DNA of 64,000 nucleotides from Cerasicoccus sp. TK19100 (lineage in GTDB: Bacteria > Verrucomicrobiota > Verrucomicrobiia > Opitutales > Cerasicoccaceae): positions 62,001 to 126,000 of the forward strand of contig NZ_JAPWDU010000001.1 in the NCBI RefSeq assembly GCF_027257155.1, read 5' to 3'. The notes under the pieces were generated by a model. That model was given only the letters and a program-made list of their open reading frames with translations, searched no databases and was not told where the DNA came from. The translations under genes were made by a program, and so were the position numbers. This document shows, in pieces, positions 1-8,310 of this stretch (positions are counted from its first letter, which is position 1; each line of letters starts with the position of its first letter).

Positions 1-10
1 CGCCACGCCA

Positions 11-784
11 GTGAGACGCAGCGCGCCATTGCCGAACGTGTCACAGAAGCAGAACAGTCTCCGGCTGGTTGAAGTTGATACCAGCCAAGGCGCCCTGATG
101 GTGCCCTACGAGATCCGCCGCTCCCGGCGGGCGCGTTACATACGGCTGAGCATCGGGCGGCACAACCACGCGCTGCTTTCCGTGCCGTGGCGCTGTGCGT
201 TTGTCGAGGCGCTGGAGTTTCTCCGGAGTCAGGGCGACTGGCTGATGCGCAACCTCAGCGAGCACCCGACACGCACCTCGCTCAAGGATTATTTGGAGAC
301 GCACCCGCGGCTCTACGCCATGGGCAAGGCGCTGCGCCTGAGCCAGGGCTTTACCCGCGCCAAGCCGTTCTATGTTTATTCGACCGACAACGACGAGGTG
401 GAGCTCCGCATCCGCGCCGAGGGAGACGTCGAGGAAAACCTGATCGCGCTGGTCCGTACCTTCGCGCAAGAAGTTATTGAAAAGCGCACTATGGAGTTGG
501 CCAATCAAGTCGGTGCCCGCATCAAGCGCGTCAGCGTGCGCAACCAGGCCACGCGTTGGGGCAGCTGCTCCAGCAGCGGCACGATCTCGCTCAACTGGCG
601 GTTGGTGCTTCTGCGCGCCAACCTGCAGGACCACGTCATTTACCACGAGCTCGCGCACGTCCAGCAGATGAACCACTCAAGCAAGTTCTGGAACCTCCTC
701 CGCGCCTACGACCCCCAAACTGACGCGCACAATGAGCAGCTCAACCCCGCCGGTGCCAAGCTGATGCCGTTGGGGCGGCTGTGA
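11..784 (+). CDS. YgjP/DUF45-type zinc metallopeptidase
   Basis: Predicted cytoplasmic metal-dependent hydrolase of the YgjP (DUF45, M48-like) family. The C-terminal half carries the family signature: WGSCSSSGTISLNWRL, then the zinc-binding HELAH followed by NHSSKFW, which supplies the third ligand region. The N-terminal half (IRRSRRARYIRLSIG) matches the family's beta-rich start. The first in-frame start in the window is a GTG at 11. The reading frame stays open to the window edge, so a start further upstream cannot be excluded. The last 23 bases are repeated exactly at 1681-1703, on the far side of the transposase insertion that follows. Substrate unknown; family call is firm. Confidence 0.85.
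   Translation: MRRSAPLPNVSQKQNSLRLVEVDTSQGALMVPYEIRRSRRARYIRLSIGRHNHALLSVPWRCAFVEALEFLRSQGDWLMRNLSEHPTRTSLKDYLETHPRLYAMGKALRLSQGFTRAKPFYVYSTDNDEVELRIRAEGDVEENLIALVRTFAQEVIEKRTMELANQVGARIKRVSVRNQATRWGSCSSSGTISLNWRLVLLRANLQDHVIYHELAHVQQMNHSSKFWNLLRAYDPQTDAHNEQLNPAGAKLMPLGRL
762..784 (+). repeat. Left copy of 23-bp direct repeat
   Basis: The last 23 bases of the metallopeptidase gene, including its TGA stop, are identical to 1681-1703. The bases on either side differ (C and T here; T and G at the other copy). The two copies bracket the RAYT transposase unit. Confidence 0.9.
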
Positions 785-890
785 TTCCGAACTACATATC
801 TAGGCGAGGTTTTCGCGAAATGTTTGAAACTGAATATCGGTGTATGGCTAGTAGATAGGGCAATCGTTCCGCTATTTGCCTAGATGCCGA

Positions 891-1010
891 TCGGTAGCGC
901 CAAAGGTGCGATTGCATATTAGCCTAGGCCGAAGGTTGCGAAGCAACTGGAGGCCTAGGTAAATTTGTTTAGAAATATGAATTGAGCGCCAACGGTGCGG
1001 TCGCATGCTA
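891..1010 (+). repeat. REP-like module, left of RAYT gene
   Basis: Composite imperfectly palindromic module. It holds two copies of an AGCGCCAAnGGTGCG-type palindrome (about 896-910 and 984-999) flanking a central hairpin made of GCCTAGG, GGTTGCGAAGCAACT and GGCCTAGG. The same module occurs in reverse complement at 1491-1606, so the transposase gene sits between two inverted copies. This is the arrangement expected of REP/RAYT systems, where the Y1 transposase recognises flanking hairpins. Confidence 0.8.
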
Positions 1011-1018
1011 CGTGGAAT

Positions 1019-1471
1019 ATGCCGCAATCTCTTAGCTCTGTATTGGTGCATTTCGTCTTTTCGACAAAGGATCGGTACCCGTATATCGATGATGGTGTCA
1101 TGGAAGCATTTCACGCCTACTTGGCATCAATATCCCGTGGTTTAAATTGCGTAACTTTTCGTGTTGGTGGTGTGGAAGACCATGTTCATTTTGCGGTGGG
1201 TTTAGCACGTGAAGTTTCCCAGAGCGTGTGGATTGAGCATGTGAAGACGGAGTCGTCCCGATGGATCAAAACTCAAGGAGAGCAGTATGCAAATTTCGCC
1301 TGGCAGCGCGGTTATGGGGTGTTTTCAATTAGCCCAAGCCACTTGCCTTCATTGATCGAATACATCAATGACCAAAAAGAGCATCATCGTAGAGAAACAT
1401 TTCAGGATGAGTATCGACGGTTGTTGCGCAAGTATGGGCTGGCATTCGATGAAAAGTATGTCTGGGGGTGA
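1019..1471 (+). CDS. REP-associated tyrosine transposase (RAYT, IS200-like)
   Basis: Y1-type single-stranded DNA transposase/nuclease of the IS200/IS605 superfamily. Visible features of the 150-residue protein: an N-terminal strand HFVFSTKDRYPYI, the HUH metal site as H55-V56-H57 in EDHVHF, and the candidate nucleophile Tyr115 in LIEYINDQKEHH. The tail (FQDEYRRLLRKYG, then DEKYVWG) is typical of RAYT-like members. ATG at 1019 is preferred over an in-frame GTG/ATG at 995 because homology starts at VLVHFVFSTK and the upstream codons lie in the REP-like module. Flanked by inverted REP-like modules and, further out, by a 23-bp direct repeat. Base composition is lower in GC than the neighbours. 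Probably a domesticated or single-copy mobile unit. Confidence 0.88.
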   Translation: MPQSLSSVLVHFVFSTKDRYPYIDDGVMEAFHAYLASISRGLNCVTFRVGGVEDHVHFAVGLAREVSQSVWIEHVKTESSRWIKTQGEQYANFAWQRGYGVFSISPSHLPSLIEYINDQKEHHRRETFQDEYRRLLRKYGLAFDEKYVWG

Positions 1472-1490
1472 AGGTGGTGCATTGTGATGA

Positions 1491-1606
1491 TGCCGCCGCG
1501 CCGTTGGCGCTCCATCTTGTAATTACCTTAATTACCTAGGACTACGGTTGCTGAGCAACCTTTGCCCTAGGCTAGTATGCGAGCCGCGCCGTTGGCGCTA
1601 CTGAAT
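1491..1606 (-). repeat. REP-like module, right of RAYT gene (inverted)
   Basis: Reverse-complement partner of 891-1010. It contains the palindrome GCGCCGTTGGCGCT twice (about 1498-1511 and 1586-1599) around CCTAGG, GGTTGCTGAGCAACC and CCTAGGC. The palindromes here are more perfect than in the left copy. Probable recognition or substrate hairpins for the adjacent Y1 transposase. Confidence 0.8.
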
Positions 1607-1680
1607 GGAATTCTTTGGATAGAGTTTGATGTCCATCCTCAGTGTATGGCAAAATTGATTTTCTCAGCATTTATATGCTT

Positions 1681-1703
1681 TGATGCCGTTGGGGCGGCTG
1701 TGA
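1681..1703 (+). repeat. Right copy of 23-bp direct repeat
   Basis: Exact copy of 762-784, including the LMPLGRL-stop coding sequence of the metallopeptidase, about 920 bp downstream and with no upstream gene body. It marks the right edge of the inserted or duplicated segment. The stretch 1607-1804 otherwise shows no gene. Confidence 0.9.
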
Positions 1704-1804
1704 GACGGGCGGTGAGCGAGGTATCTGCTCCCGGAGTCTGATAGGGTCAATATGGCGCTATTTTGCCTTTGCGCCGGGGGGCGAAGTTTGGCAGATTACT
1801 CGCT

Positions 1805-3199
1805 ATGTTGCACAGCCTCCTCATCGTCGACGACGAGAAGCACACGCGTGACGGCCTTATGGCGGCGTTTGAAGACGACTACGAAGTATCCGTGGCGCGG
1901 GATGCCGAGGAGGCTTTTCGCCTGCTCGATGCGGACGAGTTTACCGTCGTGCTGACCGACTTACGCATGGCCGGGCAAAGCGGCCTCAAGGTCATCGACA
2001 AGGCTGTGGGCATGGCTTACCGCCCGATCGTTATCATGATGACGGCCTATGGTAATGTGGAAACTGCGGTCGAAGCGATGAAGCGCGGTGCCTATGATTT
2101 CGTCACTAAGCCGCTGAATCTTGAGAAGCTGGAAATCGTCATTAAGCGCGCGATCAAGGGGCGCAAGATGGAGCAGGAAAATGTGGAGCTGCACGAGCGG
2201 CTGGACCGCAAATTCAGCTTTAAAGGCATCATCGGCAACAGCGCGCCGCTGCAGCAGGTGCTGGAAGAGGTCAAGCAGGTCGCCCCGACCAAGGCCACCG
2301 TGATGCTCTACGGCGAGACTGGCACAGGTAAGGAGCTCGTCGCGCAAATGGTCCACCAAAACAGCCCGCGTAGCCGGGGCCCGTTTGTGCCGGTGCACTG
2401 CGCCGCGATTCCGGCGAACCTGCTGGAAAGCGAACTGTTTGGCCACGAGAAGGGTGCCTTTACGGGGGCGAATGAGCGGCGCATCGGGCGCTTCGAGGCA
2501 GCCGATGGCGGGACGCTTTTCTTGGACGAAATTGGCGAAATCGACGCGCAGACCCAGGTAAAGCTGCTGCGTTTTCTGGAGACGCGCACCGTGGAGCGCC
2601 TTGGCAGCATGAAGCCGATCCCGGTAGACGTGCGCCTGGTTTGCGCGACCAACCGCGACCTGCGCGCCGAGGTCGATGCGGGCAAATTCCGCGAGGACCT
2701 TTACTTCCGCCTCAGCGTGGTGCCGTTAACCTTGCCGCCGCTGCGGGTGCGCAATGACGACATCCCGCTGCTACTCGATCACTTTATCCACCAGTTCGCC
2801 GAGGAGAATAGCCTGCCCGCACCGCGCCTGGCCTCGTCCGCGATGAAGGCGCTGCAGGGCTACAAGTGGCCCGGCAACATTCGCGAGCTGCGCAACTTCT
2901 GCGAGAACGTCGTGGTGATGAAGCGCGGCGGAGAGATTACGGAATACGATCTGGACCCGCGGTTCCTGGGCAGTGGCGAAGCTGCCGCACGTGCAACGGA
3001 CGGAGCAGGGAAGGGCGCGGCTTTCACCAGCGAGGCAACGCCACCCCTTTCCAAAGAAGAAAGCGAAAAGCGACTGCTCCGCCGCGCTTTGCAGGAAGCC
3101 CATGGCAATCGCACCAAGGCCGCGCAGCTCATGGGCATCTCCCGCCGGACGCTCCACCGCAAGCTCGCACGCTGGCCGGAGCTGGACACGCAGGCCTGA
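1805..3199 (+). CDS. Sigma-54-dependent response regulator, NtrC family
   Basis: Activator of sigma-54 RNA polymerase with the full three-domain layout in 464 residues. The N-terminal receiver has acidic pair D9-D10, phosphoacceptor D52 (VVLTDLRM), T80 and K102. The central AAA+ domain has Walker A GETGTGKE (about 170-177), the sigma-54 contact loop GAFTGA (about 217-222) and Walker B TLFLDEIGE. The C-terminal Fis-type HTH is NRTKAAQLMGISRRTLHRKL. ATG at 1805 is chosen because the receiver begins immediately (LLIVDDEKH); an in-frame GTG/ATG further up at 1763 adds 14 non-conserved residues. No histidine kinase lies next to it, so it is an orphan regulator here. Target genes cannot be told from the sequence. 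Confidence 0.93.
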   Translation: MLHSLLIVDDEKHTRDGLMAAFEDDYEVSVARDAEEAFRLLDADEFTVVLTDLRMAGQSGLKVIDKAVGMAYRPIVIMMTAYGNVETAVEAMKRGAYDFVTKPLNLEKLEIVIKRAIKGRKMEQENVELHERLDRKFSFKGIIGNSAPLQQVLEEVKQVAPTKATVMLYGETGTGKELVAQMVHQNSPRSRGPFVPVHCAAIPANLLESELFGHEKGAFTGANERRIGRFEAADGGTLFLDEIGEIDAQTQVKLLRFLETRTVERLGSMKPIPVDVRLVCATNRDLRAEVDAGKFREDLYFRLSVVPLTLPPLRVRNDDIPLLLDHFIHQFAEENSLPAPRLASSAMKALQGYKWPGNIRELRNFCENVVVMKRGGEITEYDLDPRFLGSGEAAARATDGAGKGAAFTSEATPPLSKEESEKRLLRRALQEAHGNRTKAAQLMGISRRTLHRKLARWPELDTQA

Positions 3200-3261
3200 G
3201 TTATGGGGAAACTGCGGATTGCTGTTGATTCGCGGGGTGGGAATGTTTCACTGACACGATC

Positions 3262-3738
3262 ATGGATTTAACGGACGAACAGAAACAGCAGGTTTCCCAA
3301 TGGGTTGCCGCAGGCGAAGGCCTGGCGGAAATTCAGCGCAAGCTCGAGAGCGAGTTTGGCGCGCAGATGACCTACATGGAAGTTCGCTTCCTCGTGGATG
3401 ATCTCGAGTTGGACCTCGTGGACAAGAACGCCCCCAAGGCCGATCTGGACGCGACTGCGAACGACAAACCGGCCGTTGACGCCGAGGCGAGCCTGGTGGA
3501 CGACGGGCCGTCGGGCAGTGGCCAAGTGAAGGTCGAGGTCGACCCGGTTCAGCGCCCCGGAGCGATGGTCAGCGGCACCGTGACTTTCTCCGACGGAGAG
3601 AGCATGGGCTGGCAAGTCGATCAGATGGGCCAACTGGGCTTGATCCCCGGGCCGACGCCCGGCTATCGCCCGTCCGAAGACGACATCATGGAGTTCCAGA
3701 CCGCGCTCGAAGTCGAACTGCGTAAGAAAGGAATGTAA
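3262..3738 (+). CDS. Conserved small acidic protein, unknown function
   Basis: 158-residue soluble, strongly acidic protein. The N-terminal ~50 residues (EQKQQVSQWVAAGEGLAEIQ, then YMEVRFLVDDL) look like a small helical, HTH-like module. The middle is a low-complexity linker rich in D, A and K. The C-terminal 55 residues (VSGTVTFSDGESMGWQVDQM) form a predicted beta-rich segment ending in a helix. No signal peptide or TM segment. Ends 3 bases before the rluD start, so the two are probably cotranscribed. I do not recognise a named family. ATG at 3262 is the only good start. Confidence 0.7.
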   Translation: MDLTDEQKQQVSQWVAAGEGLAEIQRKLESEFGAQMTYMEVRFLVDDLELDLVDKNAPKADLDATANDKPAVDAEASLVDDGPSGSGQVKVEVDPVQRPGAMVSGTVTFSDGESMGWQVDQMGQLGLIPGPTPGYRPSEDDIMEFQTALEVELRKKGM

Positions 3739-3741
3739 GCT

Positions 3742-4689
3742 TTGGAAAACGATACGCAGCCTCCGGGCGAATGGGTGGAAATCACCGCCAGCCCGGAGGA
3801 TGCCGGTGGCCGCGCCGATAAGGCGCTAGCCCGTGCCTTGCCCGATTGGAGCCGACAGAGGCTCAAAGTCCTGTTCGATGAGCGCAAGGTTTCGCTCAAT
3901 GACTCGCCGACGGCGGGCAAGGTAAAGGTGGCCGAGGGCGATGTGCTCAAGGTTTTCCTGCCGGAGCCGCCGTCGACCAAGGTCACGCCGATTGAATATC
4001 CGCTGGAAGTGCTGTTTGAGGACGAGCACCTGGTGGCGATCAATAAGCCGGCGGGTATCGTGACCCACCCCGGTGCTGCGGTGGAGCCACCGACGCTCTG
4101 CCACGCGCTGCTCCACCACACTGGCGGTAAGCTGGCGCAAGCTGGCGGCGAGGACCGCCCTGGCGTGGTCCACCGGCTCGACAAGCCGACCACGGGCGTC
4201 ATCGTTTTTGCCAAAACCGACGAGGCCTACTATAACCTGGTTAAGGCCTTCGCCGAGCGGGCGACCAAGAAGGAGTATTTTGCCATTGTCGCGGGCTCAC
4301 CACAGCTGGAGGCGGGGAGTATACTGGAGCCGGTTGAGCGCGATCCTTTTTACCGCACGCGCATGGCCGTGCGTGAGGATGGCAGGCCCGCGCACACGGA
4401 TTGGCAGGTCGTCGAGCGGCTGAGCCACCACCATTGCCTCGTGCATTGCCGGATTCACACCGGGCGCACGCATCAGATCCGCGTGCACATGGGCCACCTG
4501 GGAATGCCTTTGTTAGGTGATAAAATCTACGGCTATCAGCCCAGGGCAGGGGAGCGTAAGGCGACGGACATTTATCTGCACGCCGCGCGGCTCGAGCTCC
4601 CGCACCCCGAGACGGGAGAGAGCCTGGTCATCGAGGCGGAAAGACCGGCGGCCTTTGAGTCGCAGCTCGAAGCATTGCGCCAAGCTTAA
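3742..4689 (+). CDS. rluD: RluD-type 23S rRNA pseudouridine synthase
   Basis: Converts uridines to pseudouridine in structured RNA, most likely 23S rRNA. Residues ~20-75 form an S4-like RNA-binding domain (GRADKALARALPDWSRQRLK). The rest is the RluA-family catalytic domain, with the signature HRLDKPTTGVIVFAKT and catalytic Asp147. INKPAGIVTHPG and HTGRTHQIRVHMGHLGMPLL are further RluA-family blocks. Length (315 aa) is normal. The only start fitting the conserved N-terminus is a TTG at 3742, with AAGGAA about 9 bases upstream inside the preceding gene's end. RluD versus RluC/RluA specificity is inferred from the S4 domain and overall similarity. Confidence 0.88.
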   Translation: MENDTQPPGEWVEITASPEDAGGRADKALARALPDWSRQRLKVLFDERKVSLNDSPTAGKVKVAEGDVLKVFLPEPPSTKVTPIEYPLEVLFEDEHLVAINKPAGIVTHPGAAVEPPTLCHALLHHTGGKLAQAGGEDRPGVVHRLDKPTTGVIVFAKTDEAYYNLVKAFAERATKKEYFAIVAGSPQLEAGSILEPVERDPFYRTRMAVREDGRPAHTDWQVVERLSHHHCLVHCRIHTGRTHQIRVHMGHLGMPLLGDKIYGYQPRAGERKATDIYLHAARLELPHPETGESLVIEAERPAAFESQLEALRQA

Positions 4690-4903
4690 TGTAGGCTTAA
4701 TGCCTTATTCAGATTAAACGATTGTGTGAATTATTTACACTAATTAGACCGCTTTGCATCGATTTTATTGTTGAAATGCCCTCAAAATTGAGGGTAGTGT
4801 AGTGTCCTGATTAGGTTACAATACCGTTAAGAATCGACACCCCAACCTAAGGCCTAACACTTAGATTTCCTTGGTTCCCCAGTTAATCTCAATTCCCCCT
4901 CTC

Positions 4904-5107
4904 ATGTCTTACATTCGCCGCCGCAATTCCGTTCATATCAATATCAATGGTCATCGCATTCGCAAAGACGTCTTCTGGCGTTGGTTATGTGGTAGCGCGG
5001 CGATTTTCATGCTAGTAGTACTTGGTATCGCCTGGACTTTCTATCAGAAGGATCAGGTGGTGCATCAAGCGGCTTCTCAACTAATGGAATACCTGTTTGG
5101 GCGTTAG
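4904..5107 (+). CDS. Small single-pass membrane protein
   Basis: 67-residue protein with a basic N-terminus (MSYIRRRNSVHININGHRIR), one TM helix (about 29-48, FWRWLCGSAAIFMLVVLGIA) and a short C-terminal amphipathic tail. ATG at 4904 is preferred to an in-frame upstream start at 4871, which would add 11 residues with no pattern. A strong hairpin terminator follows directly at 5130-5170, supporting a real short transcription unit. No family recognised. The preceding spacer (4690-4903) shows no other gene. Confidence 0.55.
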   Translation: MSYIRRRNSVHININGHRIRKDVFWRWLCGSAAIFMLVVLGIAWTFYQKDQVVHQAASQLMEYLFGR

Positions 5108-5129
5108 TTTCTTCCCAACCCTCCCCTCC

Positions 5130-5170
5130 AGAAGGCCGCGATTCACTTAGAGTCGCGGCCTTCTACTTTT
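5130..5170 (+). terminator. Rho-independent terminator
   Basis: Near-perfect stem GAAGGCCGCGA / TCGCGGCCTTC (5131-5141 with 5153-5163), a short loop, then a T-rich run. It ends the small membrane protein's transcript and could also act on the convergent gene at 5211-6377. Confidence 0.85.
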
Positions 5171-5210
5171 TCAATATTCACCGAGAAGCGGAGGTGATTT
5201 TAAACGCGGG

Positions 5211-6377
5211 TTATTCCACCAGCTCCCATTTGGGTGCCTGTAAGTCGCCGCTGAATCGGAGGGTCGCATTGGGGATGGCATCGAATCGTTCATTGATCGG
5301 GCTTTGGATGGTTTTCCCATCGGTGATGTCTCCGGTCAGCTTTAGCTCTACGGCGCGTTCGGGTACACGGATACTGATTTTGCTTCCGGGTTGCAGGACC
5401 GGTGTCGAAAGACTGCGGGGCGTGTTTTCGAGCAGAAAGTCCAACTTTAAACGCGCGGCATAGCTGGCCCGATTGTCGATGATGAGCCAACCGATGTTTA
5501 GATTACCCGCGTCCACTCTTTCCGTGGCGGCGTAAGACGGGGTGATGTGGAGGCAGTTGAAGACTTCGTGTCGCTCAAGGGGGGAGTAGTCGTGGTGAAG
5601 GATTTGCCAATCGGAGCCATCGTAGCGGAGCACGGGAGCCGCCGCGTTTTCGCCCGGGCCGGTGCGGTAGCGGAACACAAAAAGCTTGGCCTGCGAGTCG
5701 ATGTATTTGATCGCGGTGGCGTTGTTGCGGGTGTTGCCAATGTCGATCGTGTGGGTGTCGGCAAAGGCCTTAAATGGGGTCATGCCCAGGGACTCGGTTT
5801 TGCCCTCCTGAACTGCGATCACGTTAAAGCGTGCACCATCGGGAATCGGCTGGCCGTCTTCACGCTGGATGATCCAGTAAACGCCGTTGTAGCTTGTGCT
5901 GAGCGCTCCCATGGGCGGTGTTTCGGAATCCTGAGTCGTGACAAACAGCCGGGCGGTGGGGTTGAAATCGCTCGCCGGGTGGGAAACCATGATGCCTCCC
6001 CGCGTGCGATTCTTCGACGAAGCGGTCACGCGGAAGGCATGCTTGGAGGCCGGGTCGACCGCGAGGACGTTGAACTTTGCGCCGAGCGTCATGGGGGCAC
6101 CGTCCTCATTGATAACCTGCCAGCGATCGGAAACGGTATCGTAGCGCGCGCGCAGATGGTGGGGGTTCAACTCGCCGAGATTACCGGTAATCAGGAGTAA
6201 ATGCTGTGGGCGGTCGTTGGTCGTAGCGTGGTCCAGTGTGGTGGCGTTCGCAGTGGTGTTTTCAGCCGTTGCCGTGTGGGTAAATGCTTCCAGGGCAGCA
6301 TTTAACGGAATGCTGAGGGCGCACAGTATGGCAGTTAGGCCAATCGTGAAGAGTTGACTGAAACAGGGAGGGGACAT
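5211..6377 (-). CDS. Exported protein with three W-x-I...DG...G-F-N repeats
   Basis: 388-residue predicted secreted protein. An N-terminal signal peptide (hydrophobic TIGLTAILCALSIPL, cleavage near LNA-ALE) is followed by a Thr/Asn/Ala-rich linker. Three ~90-residue repeats follow, each built around RWQVINEDGAPMTLGAKFNV, YWIIQREDGQPIPDGARFNV and a divergent DWQILHHDYSPLERHEVFN. The last 70 residues (PRSLSTPVLQPGSKISIRVP) look like a separate beta domain. I cannot assign a function; the repeat resembles domains of unknown function in bacterial surface proteins. Divergent from the barrel-like gene at 6429, with only 51 bases between starts. Confidence 0.7.
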   Translation of the reverse strand: MSPPCFSQLFTIGLTAILCALSIPLNAALEAFTHTATAENTTANATTLDHATTNDRPQHLLLITGNLGELNPHHLRARYDTVSDRWQVINEDGAPMTLGAKFNVLAVDPASKHAFRVTASSKNRTRGGIMVSHPASDFNPTARLFVTTQDSETPPMGALSTSYNGVYWIIQREDGQPIPDGARFNVIAVQEGKTESLGMTPFKAFADTHTIDIGNTRNNATAIKYIDSQAKLFVFRYRTGPGENAAAPVLRYDGSDWQILHHDYSPLERHEVFNCLHITPSYAATERVDAGNLNIGWLIIDNRASYAARLKLDFLLENTPRSLSTPVLQPGSKISIRVPERAVELKLTGDITDGKTIQSPINERFDAIPNATLRFSGDLQAPKWELVE

Positions 6378-6428
6378 TGAGGAAAGTGAGGCTGAAACAA
6401 GATTGCTTCGAGCGGTAAAAGCAATTTG

Positions 6429-7328
6429 ATGAATCGCATGCTAATAAAACCTCTCTCCGCCTCAATACTTTACGTCACCGCAGCCACTGCGCTCATGGCG
6501 CAGGACGGCCAACCCGCGAACGACTACGCATCGGCCGCTCCCAGTGAACCGCTCAAGGTCAACACCGAAGCCTGGGACAGCTTCATCAGCTTCAACGGTG
6601 AGCGTATTATGGGCGATCCCGCTGATCACCAATATGTCCCGAGTGTGACGTATTATACCTCCTACGCCTCAGTGGGTAAGCGCATCGCGCGCGACACGAT
6701 TGTGCCCAGCTTCTCCACCAGCGGCCCACTGTTCGGCGGTGATGGTTATGGCACCTTCTCCGGCGTATTACCTTTCGATAGCCAATACGCGAAGCAATTC
6801 AATGGCGTCGGCGGCTGGAAATACCACCTGATGGAGAATATCGACATTGATGTCGGCGGCGGTTTTGGCCTCTACGATAAAAATAGCTTCGGTGAAGGTC
6901 AGCCCAACGGTTTTGGTTCTTGGTATCGCAGTAAGTTATACCTCGGATTCATTGGTGACTTCATGCTGCAACCAGCGGCTTATTTCGTTTACGACACCCA
7001 ACTGGAGCAGGTTCAGGGCGTGTTTGGCGTTTCCGAAAAGTGGAATTTAGCCGAGAATTGGGATCTCTTTGCCGAGGCCCGCGCCGGTTACCTGAACGCG
7101 AATTCTTACTTCGGCGATAGCGGACCGCCTGCTGGTGGCAAATGGCAGAATGGTTATGCCTATGTGTTGACCTCACTGGAGATCAACTGGACGCCATTCA
7201 AGAATGCAAAGGTCGGCCTCGGCGTTAGCTACACCGCGAACAATGACGGCACCACTGGTTTCGCGAATATCGATATGGGCCCCGAAGACACTGTATACGG
7301 CAAGTTTAGCCTGAGCTACGCTTTCTAG
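6429..7328 (+). CDS. Predicted outer-membrane beta-barrel protein
   Basis: About 300 residues. A signal peptide (LIKPLSASILYVTAATALMA-QDG) is followed by alternating aromatic/hydrophobic strands with many Gly, Tyr, Trp and Asn residues. The chain ends in SLSYAF with a C-terminal Phe, the hallmark of BAM-inserted barrels. Repeated strand-like segments such as SKLYLGFIGDF, NWDLFAEARAGYL and YAYVLTSLEINW support a barrel of about 10-12 strands. ATG at 6429 is chosen over a TTG one codon upstream. No named family or ligand recognised; could be a porin or a structural barrel. A bidirectional terminator follows. Confidence 0.7.
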   Translation: MNRMLIKPLSASILYVTAATALMAQDGQPANDYASAAPSEPLKVNTEAWDSFISFNGERIMGDPADHQYVPSVTYYTSYASVGKRIARDTIVPSFSTSGPLFGGDGYGTFSGVLPFDSQYAKQFNGVGGWKYHLMENIDIDVGGGFGLYDKNSFGEGQPNGFGSWYRSKLYLGFIGDFMLQPAAYFVYDTQLEQVQGVFGVSEKWNLAENWDLFAEARAGYLNANSYFGDSGPPAGGKWQNGYAYVLTSLEINWTPFKNAKVGLGVSYTANNDGTTGFANIDMGPEDTVYGKFSLSYAF

Positions 7329-7367
7329 TTTAGGGCGCATTCGTCCAAACTTTCGCAAGTTTTAAAA

Positions 7368-7406
7368 AAAACAACCGCTGGCAGGAACGCCAGCGGTTGT
7401 TTCGTT
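7368..7406. terminator. Bidirectional Rho-independent terminator
   Basis: Stem ACAACCGCTGGC / GCCAGCGGTTGT (7371-7382 with 7389-7400), with an A-run before and T-rich sequence after. It lies between the convergent barrel gene and the PEP-CTERM gene and can serve both. Confidence 0.88.
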
Positions 7407-7427
7407 CTAAAGTTTGTTGCGAGGCCG

Positions 7428-8030
7428 TTAGGCGGTAGCTGACTTGGTCGCTGTAGCGGATTTCCGGCGGCGCCACACGAAGAAGGCCAGGGCGGCGAAT
7501 CCACCAACGGCAATGTAAGTCGTGGGCTCTGGGATGACATTCAGCACAATGGTATCGCCGCTATCCAGCGTCCAAGTGTAGCTGGTGCCACGGGTCATGC
7601 CAAGGCTGGCCGGGCTGAAGTCCACGCCGGTGAAGGTGGCGGTAAAGGATATGGGGTCATTGCTGGAATAGCCTTCGGGAACCCAGAAACCATTGTTACG
7701 CAAGCCGAAGTTGTCACCGGTGGGCGTGCCAGTGGTGACCGCCGTGCCGCCGGTGCCAAATGCGCCGGGCGCGCTGGGACCTGCCAATGAGTAGCGGTCA
7801 ACATTGGGGCTGCCGGGTGCCTGACCCAAGCTTTGAAATTGCGCAGCGTTTGGTCTGACTCGGAGCGTCCCGGTGGAGACTGTGTCAACGTATACAGCGC
7901 CCGTCATATCGAGCGAGCCATTACCTTCAAAGACGACGTTGCCGCCATCCTCGTAGGCCTTGATGATCACGATACCCTGAGAAATATGTGCTGTCAGGAG
8001 GCAGCTAAGTAGTAGAATTGAGCTTTTCAC
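7428..8030 (-). CDS. PEP-CTERM sorting-domain exported protein
   Basis: About 200 residues. A signal peptide (VKSSILLLSCLLTAHISQG) is followed by a ~130-residue beta-rich domain of unknown function. The C-terminus is a classic PEP-CTERM tripartite signal: VIPEPTTY, a TM segment IAVGGFAALAFFVW and the basic tail RRRK. Such proteins are sorted by exosortase (EpsH/XrtA type), which is not in this window. A GTG at 8030 gives a normal signal peptide; an in-frame ATG at 8090 would add 20 residues and cannot be excluded. The spacer to the next gene (8091-8374) shows only a terminator. Confidence 0.82.
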   Translation of the reverse strand: MKSSILLLSCLLTAHISQGIVIIKAYEDGGNVVFEGNGSLDMTGAVYVDTVSTGTLRVRPNAAQFQSLGQAPGSPNVDRYSLAGPSAPGAFGTGGTAVTTGTPTGDNFGLRNNGFWVPEGYSSNDPISFTATFTGVDFSPASLGMTRGTSYTWTLDSGDTIVLNVIPEPTTYIAVGGFAALAFFVWRRRKSATATKSATA

Positions 8031-8310
8031 CCTACTAACATGTGCAGTTTGCAGCCTAATGTCAATGAGGATTAATATTCCATTAATCATACATTTAGTA
8101 ATTGATTAGGATTAGGTATTAATGCTCTTTTTAAAGTAGATTGTAAGATGTATGGATGGATTTGGAGATTATGAGAAACGGATTCAGACAATAGAATATG
8201 CCGGCATTGGAGTCTGACCTATAGCAGCGACTACACTGGCAAAAAGACGATAGGGCAGTTCAAGTATTTGCCTAATCGGTTATTGGACCCCGTATCGTGC
8301 CGTGGGTAAT

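Noticed and set aside
872-1114. 80-residue minus-strand frame in the left REP-like module
   Set aside because: It lies in the palindromic repeat and overlaps the transposase start; no coding features.
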